Source: Owenweeksia sp.
GTDB taxonomy: Bacteria > Bacteroidota > Bacteroidia > Flavobacteriales > Schleiferiaceae
Direction: 5' to 3'
Length of the DNA: 64,000 nucleotides
Assembly: GCA_002695025.1 (NCBI GenBank)
Contig: NZNV01000025.1
Location: 208,727 to 272,726 of the forward strand
Position 1 is the stretch's first letter. Every line of letters starts with the position of its first letter. Below the pieces are notes generated by a model that was not told where the DNA came from, searched no databases, and was given only the letters and a program-made list of their open reading frames with translations. The position numbers and the translations under genes were made by a program. Shown here in pieces: positions 60,309 to 64,000 of the stretch.

Positions 60309-60425
60309 TTAATCACGGCTACGTTTTTCATTGCGCTTTGCTTCTTTGGCCGCCTTCTTTTCCTTCGGGGTTTTTGAAGGAGCGGTTTTGTCTGACTTTC
60401 TTTTACCTTCTTTTTCTTTTGACAT
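60309..60425 (-). CDS. Small Lys-rich protein, 38 aa
   Basis: ATG at 60425 gives 38 residues, almost entirely Lys/Arg/Glu/Ala with SDKTAPSKTPKEKKAAKEAK. Very small basic proteins of this kind occur in Bacteroidota; I recall no function. It ends just before the PIG-L remnant. Nucleic-acid binding is possible from its charge. Confidence 0.55.
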   Translation of the reverse strand: MSKEKEGKRKSDKTAPSKTPKEKKAAKEAKRNEKRSRD

Positions 60426-60473
60426 GGTATCTATTTTTAATTAGTTCAATTGTAATCAGTTGTAGAACGGGGT

Positions 60474-61385
60474 TCAATATTTTTCACCCAGCATGCTTTC
60501 CGGGGTGTGGTTGGATGAATCTCCGTTACCGGAAAGCCTAAGCGGAGCAACACCGGCCATTTCACCAATAATATTCACGAGCTCACTTCCGGCAGGGACT
60601 ACGATCTTGGTATTTTTTTTAAGCGCGGTTTCTACCGTTTCCAGTTTTCTCAAAAGCTGGGCATTACCCACAAAATATTTTTCAGCCGCTTCGTTTACCA
60701 GTTTTATGGCTTCTGCTTCGCCTTCGGCATGTAGGATCTTGGCGCGTTTAAAACCTTCTGCTTCTTTGATTTTAGCACGTTTTATGCCGTCTGCAACGGT
60801 TTCGGCTGCAGTGGCCGAATCAACGGCTGCTATTTTCTCATTCTCAGCTTTTACCACTTTGTTCATGGTTTCCTGCACATCCTTGGGAGGGTCAATCTCT
60901 TTAAGTTCTGTTCTGATGATTTCAATTCCCCAGCTTTGGGTTTCATTGTGCAGGGTTCTATAGAGTTCGGCATTAATTTTACCTCTTTCGCTATTGGCTG
61001 ATTTAAGAGTAAGGGTGCCTATGATATTACGCAGGGTGGTGCGCGCCAGGTTTACAATTTGATAGGTATAGTTGTTTACGTTGTAGGTAGAGCCCTTTAC
61101 ACTTTCCTCATCTGCTTTAACTCTGAAGTAAACCTGGGCATCCACACTTGCATTAAGGTTGTCATTGGTAATAATTTCCTGGGGTTCTGCATCAACCATT
61201 TGCTCGGTTACATTTACCATAAACAGGCGATCTATAACCGGGATGATCCAGTGAAAGCCGGGGTGGGCCAGGGACTTATATTTTCCAAGGCGTTCAATAA
61301 GGCCACGTTGGGTGGGCCTTACAATACGGATACCAACGAAAAAGATAACCGTAACCAGTATTAATAAAATGTATAGGAGGTTCAT
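60474..61385 (-). CDS. SPFH/band-7 protein, paraslipin-like (QmcA type)
   Basis: 303 residues. N-terminal membrane helix (LLYILLILVTVIFFVGI), then an SPFH domain: RGLIERLGKYKSLAHPGFHW, MVDAEPQEIITNDN, WGIEIIRTELKEIDPP, and a helical AIKLVNEAAEKYF region. Members form membrane rafts or protease-chaperone scaffolds. No NfeD partner is adjacent. Confidence 0.9.
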   Translation of the reverse strand: MNLLYILLILVTVIFFVGIRIVRPTQRGLIERLGKYKSLAHPGFHWIIPVIDRLFMVNVTEQMVDAEPQEIITNDNLNASVDAQVYFRVKADEESVKGSTYNVNNYTYQIVNLARTTLRNIIGTLTLKSANSERGKINAELYRTLHNETQSWGIEIIRTELKEIDPPKDVQETMNKVVKAENEKIAAVDSATAAETVADGIKRAKIKEAEGFKRAKILHAEGEAEAIKLVNEAAEKYFVGNAQLLRKLETVETALKKNTKIVVPAGSELVNIIGEMAGVAPLRLSGNGDSSNHTPESMLGEKY

Positions 61386-61586
61386 GAGAGTACTTATATA
61401 TTCAAATGTATTCTTCCCTTACAGCACCGGAGTTATAAGTAATTGTATAAGAATTACATATTTCACATATTGATGTGCTTACCTCTGGACGGGTATAATG
61501 ATTTTCCTTCCGGAGGAATACTGCGGAGGAAGGGCAGCCTTGTGTAGCGGGGGAGTACGGAAAATGGTGGCTAAATCAACTACAAA

Positions 61587-61609
61587 AACCCGGTCTTCAG
61601 TGCCGGGTT
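61587..61609 (-). terminator. Terminator after the small gene pair on the minus strand
   Basis: AACCCGG/CCGGGTT stem preceded on the plus strand by AAAAA, i.e. a U tract on the minus transcript. The rest of 61386-61586 shows no gene. Confidence 0.7.
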
Positions 61610-61646
61610 CTGCATTAAAGGCTGTTTGCCTGGATATATACTCTTT

Positions 61647-61853
61647 CTAGGTGGCAGTTACGGTGTCGTCATTTACGGGCCTTATTTCCCGCTCAAAATA
61701 GACCAGTTCCTTGTGCTCGGGCTTACCCGGTATCCTGCAATAATATACCCTGTCAATATAACGCCTGATAACCAGTTTGAGGTTCGGGGCAACGAGGGCA
61801 TAAACTTCAGTGCCTGCTGCGTATTTCCCTATCAGGTCTTTCACTTGCCCCAT
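61647..61853 (-). CDS. Small conserved-looking protein, 68 aa
   Basis: 68 residues: MGQVKDLIGKYAAGTEVYAL, LKLVIRRYIDRVYYCRI, KELVYFEREI. The regular amphipathic pattern and well-formed C-terminal strand look like a real Bacteroidota small protein. It overlaps the upstream 57-residue gene by 13 bases and ends before a terminator. No function known to me. Confidence 0.65.
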   Translation of the reverse strand: MGQVKDLIGKYAAGTEVYALVAPNLKLVIRRYIDRVYYCRIPGKPEHKELVYFEREIRPVNDDTVTAT

Positions 61854-62014
61854 CTTTTTTTAGGGTTTCCACCTGAGCGTTCCCGGATGGGGGAGAGCCT
61901 CGGCTGGTTAAAAAACGGCCTCAGTTTTAATTCCAGGTGTTGCAGGGAATTCATTATGTTGCTGATAAGCTCAGCACGTTTTTTATGGATTGATTTTTTT
62001 ATTGAAAGTATCAT
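61841..62014 (-). CDS. Small basic protein, 57 aa
   Basis: ATG at 62014 gives 57 residues: KKSIHKKRAELISNIMNSLQ then HLELKLRPFFN and a Gly/Arg/Lys tail. It overlaps the start of the next small gene by 13 bases, so the pair is probably translated together. No family recognised. Confidence 0.5.
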   Translation of the reverse strand: MILSIKKSIHKKRAELISNIMNSLQHLELKLRPFFNQPRLSPIRERSGGNPKKRWGK

Positions 62015-62049
62015 GAGAAGTGTTTAAAGTTATTTTTTTGAGTTCAAAA

Positions 62050-62080
62050 AGGGCGGACCATATGAATAAGGACCGCCCTA
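62050..62080 (-). terminator. Terminator of the CsbD-like gene
   Basis: On the minus strand AGGGCGG-T-CC ... GG-T-CCGCCCT forms a 9-bp stem with one mismatch, followed by TTTT. Confidence 0.7.
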
Positions 62081-62135
62081 TGCCAATAGTGGATATCAGG
62101 ACGATAGTATCACCTACATCGATGTCCGCCATTAT

Positions 62136-62420
62136 TTAATTTTCTATTTGTCCTTTTTTAAGGATAGATATGACTTCCAATCTGCCTTTTTGCAATTTTG
62201 AGGACAACCTGTTTATCAATTGATCTTCCCGCCCGGTTTCCAACTTTAGATCTTCATCTGTAAGCTTGGGAAATTCCGTTTTAAGATTTTTGGATTGCTG
62301 GTTCCAGTTACCGGAGATTCTAAAGCCATGGGCATTATTTTGTATTGGTGAGGGACCTATGGATTGTTTTTCTTTACCATTAGCTTTAATGTCTTTTTTA
62401 TCCCGGAGTTTCATTTTCAT
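62136..62420 (-). CDS. CsbD-like stress protein
   Basis: 94 residues. The segment RISGNWNQQSKNLKTEFPKL, then TDEDLKLETGREDQLINRLS and LQKGRLEV follows the CsbD pattern (NWN...GK.K..F..LTDDDL...EGKEDEL...LQKK.G). CsbD proteins rise under general stress; molecular function unknown. The N-terminal 30 residues are an added charged segment. Confidence 0.75.
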   Translation of the reverse strand: MKMKLRDKKDIKANGKEKQSIGPSPIQNNAHGFRISGNWNQQSKNLKTEFPKLTDEDLKLETGREDQLINRLSSKLQKGRLEVISILKKGQIEN

Positions 62421-62490
62421 TTTATTTTTACAAAGATGGTAAGCCTTCCAACAACCTACCTTATACTCTGGATACTAAGAATTGCACCTA

Positions 62491-63048
62491 TCACAGGTCT
62501 TCAAGGTTAGTTCTTCTTTTTTCCTTGAGTTGCTTGTAAAAGGTAGGGGTGAGGCCGGTAATTTTTTTGAACTGCCTGGATAAATGGCCTACACTGCTGT
62601 AATGTAACTGAAAGGATATTTCGGTGAGATTTAACTCATCATAGAGAAGTAATTCCTTAACCCTTTCAATTTTATGGAGAATGAGGTATTGTTGGATGGT
62701 TGTTCCTTTTACTTCTGAAAAGGTATTGGCAAGATAGGTATAATCATAAGCCAGTTTTTCGCTGAGATAATCTGAAAAATTGAGTTGCAGTAACTCTTCG
62801 GATTGCACTACCTGCGTAATGACGTTTTTAATACGTTCTACCAGTATACTTCTTTTATTATCCATAATTTCCAGGCCGGACCGCAAAAGGTTTATCCGCA
62901 GTTGTTCAAGGGTTTCTGTATCAAGGTCTTCCGGCAATTCAATAACCCCTAATTCTACCAGAGCATATCTTATACCAAGCTTTTTAAGCTCTTCCCTCAC
63001 CAGAAGCTTACAACGCAGGCTTACCATGTATTTTATGTAAAGTTTCAT
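62491..63048 (-). CDS. AraC-family transcriptional regulator
   Basis: 185 residues from ATG 63048 (the frame is open 38 codons further, but MKLYIKYMVSLRCKLLVREE is the usual start in these proteins). The C-terminal double helix-turn-helix: TTIQQYLILHKIERVKELLL, LNLTEISFQLHYSSVGHLSR, QFKKITGLTPTFYKQL. The N-terminal ~80 residues are a short domain common in Bacteroidota AraC proteins. Target genes unknown; CsbD-like is downstream. Confidence 0.88.
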   Translation of the reverse strand: MKLYIKYMVSLRCKLLVREELKKLGIRYALVELGVIELPEDLDTETLEQLRINLLRSGLEIMDNKRSILVERIKNVITQVVQSEELLQLNFSDYLSEKLAYDYTYLANTFSEVKGTTIQQYLILHKIERVKELLLYDELNLTEISFQLHYSSVGHLSRQFKKITGLTPTFYKQLKEKRRTNLEDL

Positions 63049-63293
63049 GTGTATGTTATTACTTCCTGAAGTAATAGCTGTAAAAAATCTTAGACGTATA
63101 AGATTACAGGACGGCTGGCCTGTAGCGGACAGGAATAATAAGTAAACCAATGGGGCCGGCATAAGTTTTACAGGCGGCCGGGTTTAATGGCTTAGGTTTT
63201 ACCAATAGGGCCGATGAACAGCAGGGAAGAAATAGGTGGGTTGAGATGGACAAGTGACAGCGGTAATGCCTGAGCAGGGTAAAATTTGAATAC

Positions 63294-63731
63294 CTACAGA
63301 AGGGTGTTACCGGTAATATCCAGATCACCCAGATTAGGTCTGTTTACGGTATCTATTTCAGTAATGGGGCAGCCGGATCTTTTGGCGCGCTCCAGGAATG
63401 CCGCTTCATCGGTTTTGCCAAGAGTCTTTTCCTGTAGCTCTTTTGGATACAGATGCTCCGGGTTATCTGCTATCCGGCTCAATTGTTTGGTTTCAAGGCT
63501 ATTCTTTCTGCCCTGGAAAGTAATACTCACTGCATTTCGGTTAATGAAAGTAACCTTTCCCGCGGTTTCATAATCCAATAAATAAATGGAATCTCCGGTA
63601 TAGCTAAAAGCATAAATAAAACCCTGTGGCAAAATTAATGGCCTCCAGAGCAGTATGGAGTCCAGGAATTGTACTTCCGTATATTCACCTTCATCACAAT
63701 AGAACAAGATCCCGAAGATCAGGAGGCCCAT
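63294..63731 (-). CDS. Hypothetical protein, probably a lipoprotein with a frameshifted 5' end
   Basis: 145 residues in the open frame: CDEGEYTEVQFLDSILLWRP, LPQGFIYAFSYTGDSIYLLD. The start region is odd. Just upstream (63733-63788) another frame encodes LLWLILLLASCKKHG, a textbook lipoprotein signal, and ATG 63788 (MKNC) reaches that frame if one T is added in a T6 run. A second small indel near 63700 would rejoin the body. So the native protein is probably a lipoprotein with two indels here. 63049-63293 holds nothing recognisable. Confidence 0.5.
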   Translation of the reverse strand: MGLLIFGILFYCDEGEYTEVQFLDSILLWRPLILPQGFIYAFSYTGDSIYLLDYETAGKVTFINRNAVSITFQGRKNSLETKQLSRIADNPEHLYPKELQEKTLGKTDEAAFLERAKRSGCPITEIDTVNRPNLGDLDITGNTLL

Positions 63732-63827
63732 GTTTTTTACAACTTGCCAAGAGGAGTATCAGCCATAACAGAAAAAACAATTCTTCATGCTGCTTTCAAT
63801 TCAATTGGTTTTCACATGATATGATCA

Positions 63828-64000
63828 TTATTTCGGACGTTTTAACTCTTTATGTTGAGCCAGGTTGGCTTCATACACCTCCTTACCGAAATGGTATTTC
63901 CGCACAATCTTTTTCCGAAAGGGGTAAAGCCTTATCAGTTGATCGTTTGTCACATAGCCCTGAATGGGCTCCGTTTGGGTATTGACCGCCTCACCGGTGA
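63828..64000 (-). CDS. Partial CDS, 3' end of a protein entering from the right
   Basis: On the minus strand the frame is open from the window edge to TAA at 63828-63830: 56 residues including GYVTNDQLIRLYPFRKKIVR, KYHFGKEVYEANL and a basic tail. Regular codon usage and amphipathic strands indicate a real C-terminus. The family cannot be judged from this part. Confidence 0.55.
   Translation of the reverse strand, partial: TGEAVNTQTEPIQGYVTNDQLIRLYPFRKKIVRKYHFGKEVYEANLAQHKELKRPK

Noticed and set aside
61626..62027. 133-codon open frame on the plus strand
   Set aside because: It lies opposite two small minus-strand genes with better protein-like sequence and a matching terminator; its own product looks like antisense sequence.
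63626..63985. 119-codon frame on the plus strand
   Set aside because: It crosses two minus-strand coding regions, one continuing beyond the window edge with better protein character.

Overview
The window comes from a member of the Bacteroidota, probably a marine or environmental Flavobacteriia/Cytophagia-type bacterium. Four things point there: type IX secretion C-terminal sorting domains (23.7-25.2 kb and 48.4-49.6 kb), Bacteroidota-style RHS core ends, a YpdA-type reductase beside typical Bacteroidota lipoproteins, and TAnnTTTG -7 promoter elements in front of tRNA-Ser, tRNA-Pro and tRNA-Arg. The species cannot be named from sequence alone.

Layout. 0-2.6 kb: an atypical histidine kinase/response regulator pair, with the kinase cut by the left edge. 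2.6-14.4 kb: a mobilizable element. It carries small and membrane proteins, a VirD4-like coupling ATPase, a MobC-like protein, a MOBP-type relaxase plus a detached copy of its C-terminal domain, two DUF2958 proteins, a winged-helix protein, two overlapping tyrosine recombinases and an AlbA_2/GHKL regulator. No VirB4-type conjugation ATPase is visible, so it would need a helper. 14.6-21.4 kb: four consecutive short RHS 'tip' cassettes, each a ~75-80-residue RHS core end fused to a different toxin and followed by a different candidate immunity gene. The toxins are a type-47-like polymorphic toxin, a metzincin-type protease, an M91/NleD-like zincin and an alpha/beta hydrolase. Each cassette has a closely related leader with a -7-like element, a boxA-like motif and a fixed start region. 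An IS1-family transposase with an A AAA AAG slippery heptamer sits between cassettes 1 and 2.

21.7-64 kb is mostly ordinary chromosome: exported and T9SS-sorted proteins, an OmpA lipoprotein, UmuD, an NlpC/P60 hydrolase, a thiolase, a PgpH-like 7TM-HD protein, three tRNAs, a formylglycine-generating-enzyme-like lipoprotein, an MFS/TetR operon, two AI-2E family permeases, a TPR histidine kinase, a membrane-anchored MutS homologue, an M2 peptidase, Ogt, a lipid kinase, an App1-like phosphatase, YpdA, a TIGR04283-type glycosyltransferase, an SPFH protein, a CsbD-like protein and an AraC regulator. A second dynamic spot lies at 56.8-57.4 kb. There a GIY-YIG nuclease gene ends inside an intact tRNA-Arg, with two extra 5' tRNA arms upstream, each beside a perfect palindrome, and an extra 3' tRNA arm plus terminator downstream.

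The RHS array is the most unusual part. The shared promoter-like/boxA leaders, the cassette-end motifs resembling IS ends, and the match between toxin type and predicted immunity location suggest an expressed, expanding set of toxin/immunity modules rather than random RHS debris. Functions, promoters and boundaries are inferred from reading the sequence; no database search was run.
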